The translations under genes were made by a program, and so were the position numbers. 64,000 bases of DNA from the NCBI RefSeq assembly GCF_018613655.1, contig NZ_JAGGPW010000004.1, forward strand, positions 834,627 to 898,626. The letters are read 5' to 3'. The stretch's first letter is position 1, and each line of letters begins with the position of its first letter. Below the pieces are notes generated by a model. That model made no database searches and was not told where the DNA came from. It saw only the letters and a program-made list of their open reading frames with translations. This DNA is from Planococcus sp. ISL-109 (lineage in GTDB: Bacteria > Bacillota > Bacilli > Bacillales_A > Planococcaceae). Below, piece after piece: positions 18,385-27,095 of this stretch.

Positions 18385-19087
18385 ATATGCGTTGCAGCAT
18401 TTTTTCGATGACGCGCAACACGATTTCAGTCGAATGCTTTGCCGCAACCGGCAGGAATTCATCGAACGAAACAGATGATTCTTTTCCGGCAATATCCGAA
18501 AGCGCACGGATGACGACAAACGCCGTGTCATACTGATAGCACACTTGCGCGACCGCAGCCGCTTCCATTTCCGCAGCTTTCATGTCAGGAAACAGCCGCT
18601 TCACGTGTGCCACCCGGTGCGGATCGCTCATGAACGAATCACCTGTCGCAATCAAGCCTACTGCGTGCTGGTGCTCGCCGATTTCGTCGACTGCCTGGAC
18701 AGCAAGTTCAATCAATTCCTTATTAGCTTTGTATGCTGAAGGCATTTGAGGAACTTGCCCGATTTCATAGCCAAAAACCGTGGCATCCACATCGTGGTGG
18801 CGCACTTCATCGGAAATGACGACAGCGCCTACTTCCAACTCTGCATCAAAACCACCTGCGGAGCCGATATTCAATACGATGTCAGGATTGAATTCTTGCA
18901 TCAGGATAGTGGTTGCCATAGCCGCATTGACTTTCCCGATGCCGCTCTTCAGCAAAATAAGTTCCTGGCCTTTATATGTACCTGTCGTGAATTCGCTGTT
19001 GGCGATTTCTTTAACAGAAGGATTCGCTAGCTGCTTGCGCAACAGTTCCACTTCTTCTTCCATTGCTCCGATAACACCGATTTTCAT
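18383..19087 (-). CDS. mtnN: 5'-methylthioadenosine/S-adenosylhomocysteine nucleosidase
   Basis: Hydrolyses MTA and SAH to adenine and thioribose products, in methionine salvage and SAM recycling. KIGVIGAMEEEVELL at the N-terminus holds a catalytic Glu; GSAGGFDAELEVGAVVIS, MEAAAVAQVCYQ and the catalytic Asp of RALSDIAGKES follow. The ATG after AAGGGGTGG gives 234 residues, the family size. B. subtilis places yrrT, mccA and mccB beside it; those are not present here. Confidence 0.97.
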   Translation of the reverse strand: MKIGVIGAMEEEVELLRKQLANPSVKEIANSEFTTGTYKGQELILLKSGIGKVNAAMATTILMQEFNPDIVLNIGSAGGFDAELEVGAVVISDEVRHHDVDATVFGYEIGQVPQMPSAYKANKELIELAVQAVDEIGEHQHAVGLIATGDSFMSDPHRVAHVKRLFPDMKAAEMEAAAVAQVCYQYDTAFVVIRALSDIAGKESSVSFDEFLPVAAKHSTEIVLRVIEKMLQRI

Positions 19088-19124
19088 TCTGTCCACCCCT
19101 TGCGTCCATATTAATGCCGGAAAA

Positions 19125-19149
19125 ACGGCGCCCTATTAGTAGGCGCCGT
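19125..19149 (-). terminator. yrrS terminator
   Basis: An inverted repeat ACGGCGCC/GGCGCCGT spans the yrrS stop codon and ends in a five-T run on the minus strand. Confidence 0.8.
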
Positions 19150-19831
19150 CCAGCGTTTTGAGTACATCCATTCTCTCGGGCTTCCACCCTTCACCGTCTG
19201 CCCACGCCAAGAACACGCGGTATTTTTCGGATCGGTCTCTAGACTGGACTGTTGCAATCGATTTTTGCGGGCCGCCACCATTTTGGACCATCATGACGTA
19301 CATATCATTTTGGGGCAATCCGGTAGCATATGCAACCGCCTCGATTTTCTCTTTCCAATCTACGGAATCCTTCTGGTAAGAGGAAACATGGTCACCGCTT
19401 TGGCTTGTGCCGACTGGCTCCCAGCTTGTGTTGACGATCGTCTCGCTGACGATCGGATCGTTAGAGTCTTCACGCGTGATTGTACCGCCTTTGGTCTCTT
19501 CCTCTTCTTCTTTCTCTTTGTCCTCTTCTTCTTTCGCTGCATCTTTTTCAGGCTGTGCATCTTCTTCTGCCTGCTCTTCTTCAAGATCATTTTCTTCTGC
19601 GGTTACTGTTGCATCTTCCTTGTCGCTCGTTTGGTTTTCAGTTTCCGGCGCTACTTCTACAGACTCCGGATCTGCTGAATCATCGTCGCCTCCGAATAAC
19701 AGAGTCGCTCCGATGATAATCACCAAAGTAAACACTAGGGCGATCATTATATTCAGAATCGAATTTGAACGATTGTTATTGTTCTTCTTCTTATTCAAAC
19801 GAGAGGGATAAGATTGTTCTTTGTTGGCCAT
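19136..19831 (-). CDS. yrrS: YrrS-like DUF1510 membrane protein
   Basis: A 231-residue protein with a basic N-terminus, one membrane anchor (about 29-47, ILNIMIALVFTLVIIIGATLLF), a highly acidic Glu/Asp-rich linker (about 50-125), and an extracytoplasmic C-terminal domain (TIVNTSWEPVGTSQSGDHVSSY; DVLKTLDGAY). This layout matches YrrS. Function unknown. In B. subtilis yrrS is paired with the penicillin-binding protein gene pbpI, which is missing here. The ATG follows AAAGGGGG; upstream in-frame ATGs lack a site. It lies alone between mtnN and greA with its own terminator. Confidence 0.88.
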   Translation of the reverse strand: MANKEQSYPSRLNKKKNNNNRSNSILNIMIALVFTLVIIIGATLLFGGDDDSADPESVEVAPETENQTSDKEDATVTAEENDLEEEQAEEDAQPEKDAAKEEEDKEKEEEEETKGGTITREDSNDPIVSETIVNTSWEPVGTSQSGDHVSSYQKDSVDWKEKIEAVAYATGLPQNDMYVMMVQNGGGPQKSIATVQSRDRSEKYRVFLAWADGEGWKPERMDVLKTLDGAY

Positions 19832-19919
19832 GCAATGCCCCCTTTGACAATAGTTTATCATAATTTTCCCATGACAAATTTGACATTTCCACTAAAGTTT
19901 TGTGTCAATCGCGAAAAAA

Positions 19920-19944
19920 CAGCCACTCCCCTGGGAATGGCTGG
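19920..19944 (-). terminator. greA terminator
   Basis: Stem AGCCA-CTCCC/GGGAA-TGGCT with one mismatch, followed by TTTTTT on the minus strand. Confidence 0.85.
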
Positions 19945-19949
19945 GTGCA

Positions 19950-20426
19950 TCAGTTGATCGACACAATCTTGACTTCCATTTCCCCGCCTGGCGTCAATAC
20001 TTTCACACGTTCTCCAACCGTATGGCCAAGCATGCTTTTGGCGATCGGCGAGTCATTTGAAATGCGCCCTTCTAATGGATCTGCTTCTGCGGAACCCACA
20101 ATCGTGTAAGCTTCTTCTTCGCCGTCTGGAACTTCTACAAACGTGACTGTTTTCCCAAGACGGACGACATCGTTGCCTGCTTCCGTTTCATCTATACTTA
20201 CCGCATTGCGGATCATCGATTCTAATGTAGAGATGCGCCCTTCAACAAACGCTTGATCTTCTTTAGCGGAATCATATTCAGAGTTCTCTGAAAGGTCTCC
20301 AAAGCTTCTTGCCACTTTGATGCGTTCCACCACTTCTTTGCGTTTAACCGTTTTCAAATAATCCAGTTCGTCTTCCAACTTCTGCTTTCCGGCAGCTGTC
20401 ATCGGAAATTGTTTATCGTTTACCAT
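19950..20426 (-). CDS. greA: Transcription elongation factor GreA
   Basis: Rescues backtracked RNA polymerase by stimulating transcript cleavage through the secondary channel. The N-terminal coiled coil (about 1-75) carries the acidic tip in [20 protein letters not shown]; the C-terminal FKBP-like domain includes [20 protein letters not shown]. Length 158 is normal. AAGGAG precedes the ATG. Follows udk with an 80-bp gap containing a TATAAT-like sequence, so separate transcription is possible. Confidence 0.97.
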   Translation of the reverse strand: MVNDKQFPMTAAGKQKLEDELDYLKTVKRKEVVERIKVARSFGDLSENSEYDSAKEDQAFVEGRISTLESMIRNAVSIDETEAGNDVVRLGKTVTFVEVPDGEEEAYTIVGSAEADPLEGRISNDSPIAKSMLGHTVGERVKVLTPGGEMEVKIVSIN

Positions 20427-20506
20427 ATTCTTCCCACTCCTTCAACTGCTGACTAGGAATGCGTAGCACCCGTCAGTCTCGTATCATTCTATTATAAATT
20501 TCCAAT

Positions 20507-21130
20507 CTATTCAAGAATTGTTTTAATTTTTGTAACCATTAGATCAATTGCGACTTCATTTTGGCCGCCTTCTGGTATGATGACATCCGCATAGCGTTTG
20601 GTCGGCTCGATAAATTGGTTGTGCATCGGGCGCACGACCGTCAAATACTGTTCGATGACCGAATCGATCGTCCGGCCCCGCTCATTGATATCGCGCATCA
20701 AGCGGCGGATGATCCGCAGGTCTCCATCGGTGTCGACAAACAATTTAATGTCCATCAATTCCCGCAGGCGCTCGTCTTCGAGCACGAGAATCCCTTCCAG
20801 GATGATGACATCTTTCGGGTCAATCAGGATACTTTCTTCTGAACGCGTATGCAGCGCGTAATTATAAACCGGTTTTTGGATTGCCCGCCGCTCTAGCAAT
20901 TCGTTCACATGGTTGATCAGTAAATCGGTATCGAATGCCAGCGGATGATCGTAGTTCGTTTCAAGCCGCTCTTCAAATTCGAGATGGCTTTGGTCTTTGT
21001 AATAATAATCCTGTTCGATGACTACAACAGAATGTTCTTTGAATACTTCATAGATGGAATTTGTGACACTCGTTTTTCCTGAACCTGAACCACCAGCAAT
21101 TCCGATGACGACCGGCCTGTTTTTGGACAT
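20507..21130 (-). CDS. udk: Uridine/cytidine kinase
   Basis: Phosphorylates uridine and cytidine in pyrimidine salvage. Walker A is GGSGSGKTS (about residues 13-21). [29 protein letters not shown] is the nucleoside-binding stretch; [19 protein letters not shown] is the C-terminal signature. Length 207. AAGGAG precedes the ATG, and yrrM ends 27 bp upstream, so the two are likely co-transcribed. The U32 peptidases yrrN and yrrO that separate these genes in B. subtilis are missing. Confidence 0.97.
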   Translation of the reverse strand: MSKNRPVVIGIAGGSGSGKTSVTNSIYEVFKEHSVVVIEQDYYYKDQSHLEFEERLETNYDHPLAFDTDLLINHVNELLERRAIQKPVYNYALHTRSEESILIDPKDVIILEGILVLEDERLRELMDIKLFVDTDGDLRIIRRLMRDINERGRTIDSVIEQYLTVVRPMHNQFIEPTKRYADVIIPEGGQNEVAIDLMVTKIKTILE

Positions 21131-21157
21131 ATCAACTAACTCCTTGGATTTCGATTT

Positions 21158-21763
21158 TCATTTTTTTGTGCATACGAGAAGACCGTCCCCGACAGCCAGC
21201 AATTCACAATGGAACCTTGGGTGTTCAACCATCTTCTCCCGGAATGACCGGATATTGCGGATCATCGTGCGCTTGCGTTTCGGCACTTGTTTGATCGGCA
21301 GTTCCGTCATGCCATGCATCGACATATTATCGCAGTAAATCATGCCGTTGTCACTCAGTAGCCGTTCGTATTTCTCGAAAAACCGTTCGTATTGCCCCTT
21401 CGCCGCGTCAATAAAGATCGCGTCGTACGGCGCATCCAGTTCGGCGCGCTCCACTTCCAGCGCATCCGCGCATATCGCGCGGACACGGCTTTCCAACGAG
21501 GACTCGCCGATATACTCCAGCGCTTTTTCATAACGGCCCAAATCGCGCTCAATCGTGTCGATATGTGCGTCAGGCAAAGCCTCGGCGATGCGCAGTGCCG
21601 AATAGCCGATCGCCGTACCAAGCTCGAGCAGCTTTTTTGGCTCTTGCCGCTGCAACAATTCGATCAATTCGTCGATGCCCTGCTCTTCCATAATCGGCAC
21701 ATGATGTTCCGCAGCATACGAACGCATCTTGGTGAATAACGCATACGATGATTGGTTACCCAT
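21158..21763 (-). CDS. trmR: O-methyltransferase YrrM (tRNA hydroxyuridine methyltransferase TrmR family)
   Basis: SAM-dependent O-methyltransferase of the COMT-like family; the B. subtilis homologue methylates 5-hydroxyuridine at the tRNA wobble base. The SAM loop is LLELGTAIGYSALRIAEALP (about residues 40-59); IFIDAAKGQYERFFEKYERLL and IYCDNMSMHG hold the metal-binding Asp and Asn residues. Length 201. It starts 83 bp after mltG, across a hairpin. Product assignment to TrmR is by homology recalled from the family. Confidence 0.9.
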   Translation of the reverse strand: MGNQSSYALFTKMRSYAAEHHVPIMEEQGIDELIELLQRQEPKKLLELGTAIGYSALRIAEALPDAHIDTIERDLGRYEKALEYIGESSLESRVRAICADALEVERAELDAPYDAIFIDAAKGQYERFFEKYERLLSDNGMIYCDNMSMHGMTELPIKQVPKRKRTMIRNIRSFREKMVEHPRFHCELLAVGDGLLVCTKK

Positions 21764-21808
21764 GCTCCTGCCTCTTTTCTTTGCTGATACTTGCCCCTAT
21801 TTAACAGA

Positions 21809-21844
21809 AAAGAAGAAGGGAAGCGGATGCTCCCTTCCTTCTTT
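21809..21844 (-). terminator. Probable mltG terminator
   Basis: An imperfect stem of purine-rich AAAGAAG-AGGGA against TCCCTTCCTTCTTT with a pyrimidine-rich tail on the minus strand, directly after mltG. Confidence 0.6.
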
Positions 21845-21846
21845 GA

Positions 21847-22971
21847 TCAATTTCCGATATGTTCGTCCCTGTATTGAAGATGCTGTTCATAAGTCGTTGA
21901 AAAATAATTTTTTCCTTCTGAATCTGCCAAGAAGAACAGGTATTCTGTTTCATTCGGATCAAGTACTGCTTCAATTGATGAAGCACCGGAAGCAGCGATT
22001 GGGCCTGGTGGCAAGCCTTGGTTTGTATAGGTGCTGTAAGGGTCTTCGAATTCATAATCAGAGTTGAACAAACGGTCTTTGTGCTCACCCATTGCATAAA
22101 TGACTGTAGGGTCCGTTTGCAGCGGCATGTCAACATCCAAGCGGTTGTAGAAGACACTTGCAATGGTCTGGCGGTCGGACATCGAAGTTGCTTCCTCTTC
22201 CAGCAATGAAGCGAACGTCAAGAGCCAATGAGCAGTTTTTTCCTGCTCCTGCAACACACTTTGATATGGCTCGATGTTTGCTTTCGTTGCATCCAGCATT
22301 TGTTCAATGAGCAATCCGAGGGAAGGATCTTCCTCATAAATCGGGTATGTGGCCGGGAACAAGTAGCCTTCAAGTGCAAATTTGACGTTTTCTCCTTTGA
22401 TTTCCTCTGTCAGCAAATCCGGGTATTTGACCATCAATTCATCAATATAGGCTTCATCCTGAACTTGTGCCATAAATTCATCTGCCGTGTAATCGGTATT
22501 CGGCTCAATGACGCGCTCGGCAATTTCCTGCAAAGTCAGCCCTTCCGGCACATTGATTGTAGATAACGGTTCGTGGTAAACTTTACCAGTTTTTAAACTT
22601 TCCGTAATCTCATCCAAAGTCATCGCTTGCGTTAATCCGTAGTTACCTGCCTGGAATTCCGATTCATTTTTGAACTTGACGTAATACTTATAGATTCTGG
22701 CATCTTTAATGACGCCGTTTTCTTCAAGCAATGCGGCAATGCTATCCAAGTTAGAACCGATCGGCACTTCGACATCAATGACTTCTTCGGAATCCGGATT
22801 TACTGGCTCCAGTGCTTCGGCGACAAAGCTATAAGCCTGCCAGCCGGCTACTGCGACAATCAACAGCAGCAAGAGCGCCACAATCAAGACAATTCGGCGG
22901 ACGACTCTTACTTCCTTTTTCTTTTCCTTCATCCTGTCGAACATGACATCTTTTTTCGACTGTTTTTCCAC
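21847..22971 (-). CDS. mltG: Endolytic peptidoglycan transglycosylase MltG (YceG-like)
   Basis: Cleaves nascent glycan strands and is thought to set strand length. After a basic cytoplasmic N-terminus there is one membrane segment (about 27-45), a LysM-like region (VPIGSNLDSIAALLEENGVI), and the catalytic YceG domain with the Glu in FASLLEEEATSMSDRQTIASVF and the closing TYTNQGLPPGPIAASG. Length 374. The start is GTG behind GAGGGGGA. It precedes yrrM and follows the ireB-ruvX-yrzB operon, in the Bacillus order. Confidence 0.95.
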   Translation of the reverse strand: MEKQSKKDVMFDRMKEKKKEVRVVRRIVLIVALLLLLIVAVAGWQAYSFVAEALEPVNPDSEEVIDVEVPIGSNLDSIAALLEENGVIKDARIYKYYVKFKNESEFQAGNYGLTQAMTLDEITESLKTGKVYHEPLSTINVPEGLTLQEIAERVIEPNTDYTADEFMAQVQDEAYIDELMVKYPDLLTEEIKGENVKFALEGYLFPATYPIYEEDPSLGLLIEQMLDATKANIEPYQSVLQEQEKTAHWLLTFASLLEEEATSMSDRQTIASVFYNRLDVDMPLQTDPTVIYAMGEHKDRLFNSDYEFEDPYSTYTNQGLPPGPIAASGASSIEAVLDPNETEYLFFLADSEGKNYFSTTYEQHLQYRDEHIGN

Positions 22972-23023
22972 GGGTGTTCCCCCTCAGCTATTCATCTCTC
23001 CCAAACAAAAGACGATTCAAACG

Positions 23024-23060
23024 AAAGGGACGGAATCAAGGTTCAATTCCGTCCCCCTTA
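23024..23060 (-). terminator. Terminator of the ireB-ruvX-yrzB operon
   Basis: Stem AAAGGGACGGAAT/ATTCCGTCCC-CTT with a ten-base loop, three bases after the yrzB stop; the T-tract is short on the minus strand. Confidence 0.7.
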
Positions 23061-23062
23061 TA

Positions 23063-23383
23063 TTAAAGCTTTTCGTCTTCGTCTTCTTCGTCTTCTTCTT
23101 GCTCAAGGAAAGTGTTGAGCATTTCTTCGATCATGTCCCATTCTTCTTCTGTTTCTACTGGGCGAAGTTCGCCGCCGGAAACCGTTTCTTCAGAATCAGG
23201 GTTTTCAGTGAAAGAAGATGCGTGGATTTCGATCTCGCCTTCTTCGTCTTCATCTGCTCCAACCGGGAAATACAAGACGTATGATTTTCCGAAATCTTCG
23301 GACTCGAATGTGAACAGCACTTCGAATAATTGCTCATTGCCGTGCTCGTCCACTACTGTAATTTGTTCTTGACCATGTTCCAT
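23063..23383 (-). CDS. yrzB: DUF1292 family protein YrzB
   Basis: A 106-residue acidic protein of the DUF1292 family, function unknown. Conserved opening [21 protein letters not shown], core [22 protein letters not shown] and [17 protein letters not shown], then a run of Glu/Asp at the C-terminus. The ATG after GAGGTG is chosen over an upstream one that lies in ruvX. It closes the ireB-ruvX-yrzB operon. Confidence 0.92.
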   Translation of the reverse strand: MEHGQEQITVVDEHGNEQLFEVLFTFESEDFGKSYVLYFPVGADEDEEGEIEIHASSFTENPDSEETVSGGELRPVETEEEWDMIEEMLNTFLEQEEDEEDEDEKL

Positions 23384-23396
23384 TCGTGTCACCTCA

Positions 23397-23813
23397 TCAT
23401 TTTTTTGAATCAAGATAGCCTTGCAAAATCATCATTGCCGCCATCTTGTCGATCACTTTTTTGCGGTTTTTCCGGCTAACATCGGCAGAAATCAGCATTT
23501 TCTCTGCTGCCATCGTCGTCAGCCTTTCATCCCAGAGTACTACCGGTATATCATATCCTTCTTTTAGCAATGCTGCAAACTTTTCGGAAGCTTCCGCCCG
23601 GGGCCCGATGGAGTTGTTCATGTTCTTCGGATACCCTACGACCACTTCCGTTACTTTGTATTCCTTGATCAATTCGCCAAGACGCTCGAGCCCGAACTTT
23701 CCGTTCTCTTCGTCGATCTTGACGGTTTCGATACCTTGAGCTGTCCAGCCAAGCGCATCACTGATCGCTACTCCAATTGTCTTGGAGCCTAAATCTAATC
23801 CCATTGTACGCAT
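23397..23813 (-). CDS. ruvX: Holliday junction resolvase-like protein RuvX (YqgF/YrrK)
   Basis: RNase H-fold nuclease of the YqgF family, implicated in 16S pre-rRNA 5' end processing and also called a Holliday junction resolvase. Catalytic acidic residues lie in [32 protein letters not shown] and [30 protein letters not shown] is the C-terminal motif. Length 138. GGAG precedes the ATG; ireB ends two bases upstream. Confidence 0.96.
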   Translation of the reverse strand: MRTMGLDLGSKTIGVAISDALGWTAQGIETVKIDEENGKFGLERLGELIKEYKVTEVVVGYPKNMNNSIGPRAEASEKFAALLKEGYDIPVVLWDERLTTMAAEKMLISADVSRKNRKKVIDKMAAMMILQGYLDSKK

Positions 23814-23815
23814 AG

Positions 23816-24082
23816 TTATTCTCCGTTATTCTTTTTGATATAAAACTTGACCAATTCTTCAAGTATTTCATCCCGCTCCAGTTTGCGGATCATATTGCGG
23901 GCTTCCTGATGGCGAGGGATATAAGCCGGATCACCTGATAGTAGATACCCGACGATTTGGTTGATCGGGTTATAGCCTTTTTCCTCTAGAGCAGCATGGA
24001 CTTGCAGCATAACCTGCTTCACGTCCTGCTCCATCGATTCATCGGATGAATCGAATTTCATCGTGCGATCAAATGAGCTCAC
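23816..24082 (-). CDS. ireB: IreB family regulatory phosphoprotein (YrzL)
   Basis: Small UPF0297 protein. In Enterococcus IreB is phosphorylated by the PASTA kinase IreK and modulates cephalosporin resistance. The highly conserved block [19 protein letters not shown] and [24 protein letters not shown] is present. I start at the GTG for SSFDRTMKF, eight bases from GAGG, giving 88 residues; the N-terminal threonines (SSFDRTM) include the usual phosphosite. First gene of ireB-ruvX-yrzB. Confidence 0.93.
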   Translation of the reverse strand: MSSFDRTMKFDSSDESMEQDVKQVMLQVHAALEEKGYNPINQIVGYLLSGDPAYIPRHQEARNMIRKLERDEILEELVKFYIKKNNGE

Positions 24083-24142
24083 GACAAGCACCTCGCTTTC
24101 GGAATGTTTGGTTTGGCAATTCGTTCATCTTGCTGAATCCCA

Positions 24143-24170
24143 TTATAACTGAAAGCGCAGATTTGTTAAA
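24143..24170 (-). promoter_or_regulatory. Probable promoter of the ireB operon
   Basis: Minus-strand TTAACA (24165-24170), 16 bp, TATAAT (24143-24148). The -35 box nearly touches the alaS stop codon, so the operon can be transcribed independently of alaS. Confidence 0.6.
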
Positions 24171-24171
24171 C

Positions 24172-26799
24172 CTATTTGACTAAAGTATAGACGGATTCAA
24201 GCGCTGCATCCAATTGCTCCGGATTTTTAGCACCCGCCATCGCCATGTCCGGACGACCTCCGCCTTTGCCTCCGCATTGTTCAGCGACATGTTTGACGAT
24301 ATTGCCGGCATGATATTCTTTCCCTGCAATATTTTTCGTCACGCCCGCTGCCAGCATCACTTTATCGCCGTCGCTTGCTCCGAGAACGATGACCGCCTGC
24401 TCGAATTTCGCCTTAAGGTCGTCGACCATCTGGCGTAATTGGTTGTTGTCTTTTGCCTGGACTTTTGCCGATAGCACGGTAACTGCACCGACTTGTTTCG
24501 CCGATTCCAGCAATTCGCCCGATTGTGCGTTGGAGACTTTTTGCAGGAGCGATTCATTTTCGCGCTGCAACGCTTTGATTTCGGTTTGCGCCGCTTCGAC
24601 TTTTTGGACGAGGTCGCGTGGATTTGCTTTTAGTGCTGCGGCCGCTTGGTCGAGCGTCTCTTCGCTTTGCTTCAAGCTTTCGTATGCGCCTTTTCCGGTC
24701 AACGCTTCTATGCGCCGTACGCCTGCCCCGATGCCGCCTTCTGAGACGATTTTAAAGACTCCGATTTCCGATGTGTTCGCCACATGGACTCCGCCGCACA
24801 ATTCCAGCGAATAATCGTTGATGGCGACGACACGGACAACATCCCCGTATTTTTCTCCGAACAATGCCATGGCACCCATCTCTTTAGCTTCCTGGAGATT
24901 ATGGTAGCCGGACTCGACTTCGATGCCTTCCCATACTTTTTCGTTGACCGCCTGTTCGATTTGCGCAAGCTCTTGTTTTGTCACTTGTCCGAAATGGGAG
25001 AAGTCAAAACGCAGGCGGTCCGGACCGACGTATGACCCTGCCTGGTTAACGTGCATGCCGAGAACATCTTTCAATGCCTGATGAAGAAGGTGGGTCGCGG
25101 TATGATTTTTTACCGTATGGCGGCGCTCCGAAGCATCCACTTGCGCTTTGACGGATGTTTTCGTCAATTCACCGGACTCGATCACTACATTGTGGAGGTT
25201 TTGGCCGTTCGGCGCTTTTTTTACATCGAGGACAGCTACGCTGACCAAGTCATTCGTCAGCATCCCTTTATCTGCAATCTGTCCGCCGCTTTCTGCGTAG
25301 AATGGCGTACGGTCCATAATCAGCTGCACTTCTTCGCCTTCTTGTGCACTGTCCACCAGTTCGCCGCCTTTGACGATAGCGACGATTTCTGCAGCCGCAA
25401 CGGCGGTATGTGAATAGCCGATGAACTCACTTTCTTCTTTGATGTTGCCGAGCACTTCCGATTGCGTCTGCATCGAGTTGACGCTTTGGCGCGCGCTTCT
25501 CGCCCGTTCGCGCTGTTCGTTCATCGCCTTCTCAAATCCGGAGTGGTCGACCGTCAAACCTTCGTCTTCTGCGTATTCTTCTGTCAATTCGACAGGGAAT
25601 CCGTACGTATCGTATAAGCGGAATACATCTTCGCCTGGAATTTCAGTTAAACCAGCCTGTTTTTGCTTGTTTGCTACATTGGACAAAATCTCAAGGCCAT
25701 CATGCAATGTTTCCAGGAAGCGCTCTTCTTCAAGCTTCATGACGCGGACGATAAAGTCTTCTTTGCCTTTCACTTCCGGGTAGAAGCTGTGCATGATTTC
25801 GCCAACAACCGGGACGAGCTGATACATGAACGGCTTTTCGATGCCGAGCTTCTTCGAATAACGCACAGCACGGCGCAGCAAACGGCGCAGGACATATCCA
25901 CGGCCTTCGTTTGACGGCAAAGCGCCGTCACCGATCGCGAATGCAACAGTGCGGACGTGGTCGGCGATGACTTTGAATGCCATGTCCTGCTCCTGGCTTT
26001 CGCCGTATTTTTTACCGGAAATATAGGCGGTTTTTTGGATGATCGGCACAAATAAGTCCGTATCGTAATTGGTCGGTACGTCCTGTACAACAGATGCCAT
26101 CCGCTCGAGGCCCATGCCGGTATCGATGTTTTGCTTCGGCAGCGGCGTGTACGTATGGTCCGCGTTATGGTTGAACTGGGAGAACACCAAGTTCCAGATT
26201 TCGAGGTAGCGTTCGTTTTCGCCGCCTGGATACAATTCCGGATCCTCAGGGTCGTTGCCGTAGCTTTCGCCGCGGTCGTAGAAGATTTCCGAGTTCGGTC
26301 CGCTCGGGCCTTCTCCGATATCCCAGAAATTCCCTTCCAGACGGATGATGCGCTCAGCCGGCACGCCGACTTCGTTGAGCCAAATTGCGTACGCTTCTTC
26401 ATCTTCAGGATGGATGGTGACCGATAATTTGTCAGCGTCAAAGCCGATCCATTTGTCGTCAGTCAAAAATTCCCACGCCCAATGGATCGCTTCTTTTTTG
26501 AAGTATTCGCCGATCGAGAAGTTCCCGAGCATTTCGAAGAACGTGTGATGGCGCGCCGTTTTTCCGACATTTTCGATATCGTTTGTGCGGATCGATTTCT
26601 GCACGTTGACGATGCGTGGATTTTCCGGGATGACGCGTCCGTCGAAATATTTCTTCAAAGTCGCTACACCACTGTTGATCCACAATAGCGATGGGTCTTC
26701 AAACGGCACAAGCGGCGCGCTCGGTTCCACATCGTGGTCTTTATCTTTAAAAAAGTCGAGATACATTTGTCTGATTTCTTCAGCTTTCAAATTCTTCAT
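24172..26799 (-). CDS. alaS: Alanine--tRNA ligase
   Basis: Class II synthetase charging tRNA-Ala, with an editing domain. Motif 1 region [14 protein letters not shown], motif 2 [25 protein letters not shown], and motif 3 [16 protein letters not shown] lie in the N-terminal half; the editing site shows [16 protein letters not shown] and [16 protein letters not shown]; the C-Ala domain ends [22 protein letters not shown]. The ATG after AGGAGG gives 875 residues; the frame stays open upstream through the T-box leader, but that part is not coding. Controlled by the T-box. Confidence 0.98.
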   Translation of the reverse strand: MKNLKAEEIRQMYLDFFKDKDHDVEPSAPLVPFEDPSLLWINSGVATLKKYFDGRVIPENPRIVNVQKSIRTNDIENVGKTARHHTFFEMLGNFSIGEYFKKEAIHWAWEFLTDDKWIGFDADKLSVTIHPEDEEAYAIWLNEVGVPAERIIRLEGNFWDIGEGPSGPNSEIFYDRGESYGNDPEDPELYPGGENERYLEIWNLVFSQFNHNADHTYTPLPKQNIDTGMGLERMASVVQDVPTNYDTDLFVPIIQKTAYISGKKYGESQEQDMAFKVIADHVRTVAFAIGDGALPSNEGRGYVLRRLLRRAVRYSKKLGIEKPFMYQLVPVVGEIMHSFYPEVKGKEDFIVRVMKLEEERFLETLHDGLEILSNVANKQKQAGLTEIPGEDVFRLYDTYGFPVELTEEYAEDEGLTVDHSGFEKAMNEQRERARSARQSVNSMQTQSEVLGNIKEESEFIGYSHTAVAAAEIVAIVKGGELVDSAQEGEEVQLIMDRTPFYAESGGQIADKGMLTNDLVSVAVLDVKKAPNGQNLHNVVIESGELTKTSVKAQVDASERRHTVKNHTATHLLHQALKDVLGMHVNQAGSYVGPDRLRFDFSHFGQVTKQELAQIEQAVNEKVWEGIEVESGYHNLQEAKEMGAMALFGEKYGDVVRVVAINDYSLELCGGVHVANTSEIGVFKIVSEGGIGAGVRRIEALTGKGAYESLKQSEETLDQAAAALKANPRDLVQKVEAAQTEIKALQRENESLLQKVSNAQSGELLESAKQVGAVTVLSAKVQAKDNNQLRQMVDDLKAKFEQAVIVLGASDGDKVMLAAGVTKNIAGKEYHAGNIVKHVAEQCGGKGGGRPDMAMAGAKNPEQLDAALESVYTLVK

Positions 26800-26817
26800 C
26801 AAAATTCCTCCTTCTGC

Positions 26818-27061
26818 ATAATAAAAAGCCTTCATCCCCCTATAAAAAGGGACGAAGGCTCGATTCGCGGTACCACCCTGGTTACACAGGCAGAAGCCTG
26901 TGTCTCTCAAGCGCCTTAACGCGGCGAAACGGCAGTGATTAGCTGCACTCGGGAGTAGCTTTCGAAAGATGCGGCAGAAGGCCCTTTCAGCCGGGGAGCC
27001 TTTTTCTAAACGACCGGAATCTTTGTACTGTCTCCGTCTAGGTGTTGTGTATCTGTTATAG
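26818..27061 (-). promoter_or_regulatory. T-box riboswitch upstream of alaS
   Basis: The minus-strand leader holds the T-box core AGGGTGGTACCGCG (26866-26879), followed by a terminator in which GAGCCTTCGTCCC pairs with a GGGG-ATGAAGGC arm ahead of TTTTTATT (about 26820-26861). The Stem I region contains AAGCTACTC, so the specifier is probably GCT (alanine). Uncharged tRNA-Ala should stabilise the antiterminator and allow alaS transcription. Confidence 0.93.
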
Positions 27062-27066
27062 ATTGA

Positions 27067-27095
27067 ATTATAGAAAACCACGCAGGGCTTGTCAA
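27067..27095 (-). promoter_or_regulatory. Consensus sigma-A promoter of the alaS T-box transcript
   Basis: A perfect TTGACA (27090-27095), exactly 17 bp, and a perfect TATAAT (27067-27072) on the minus strand. The -35 box overlaps the recD2 stop codon. Confidence 0.85.
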
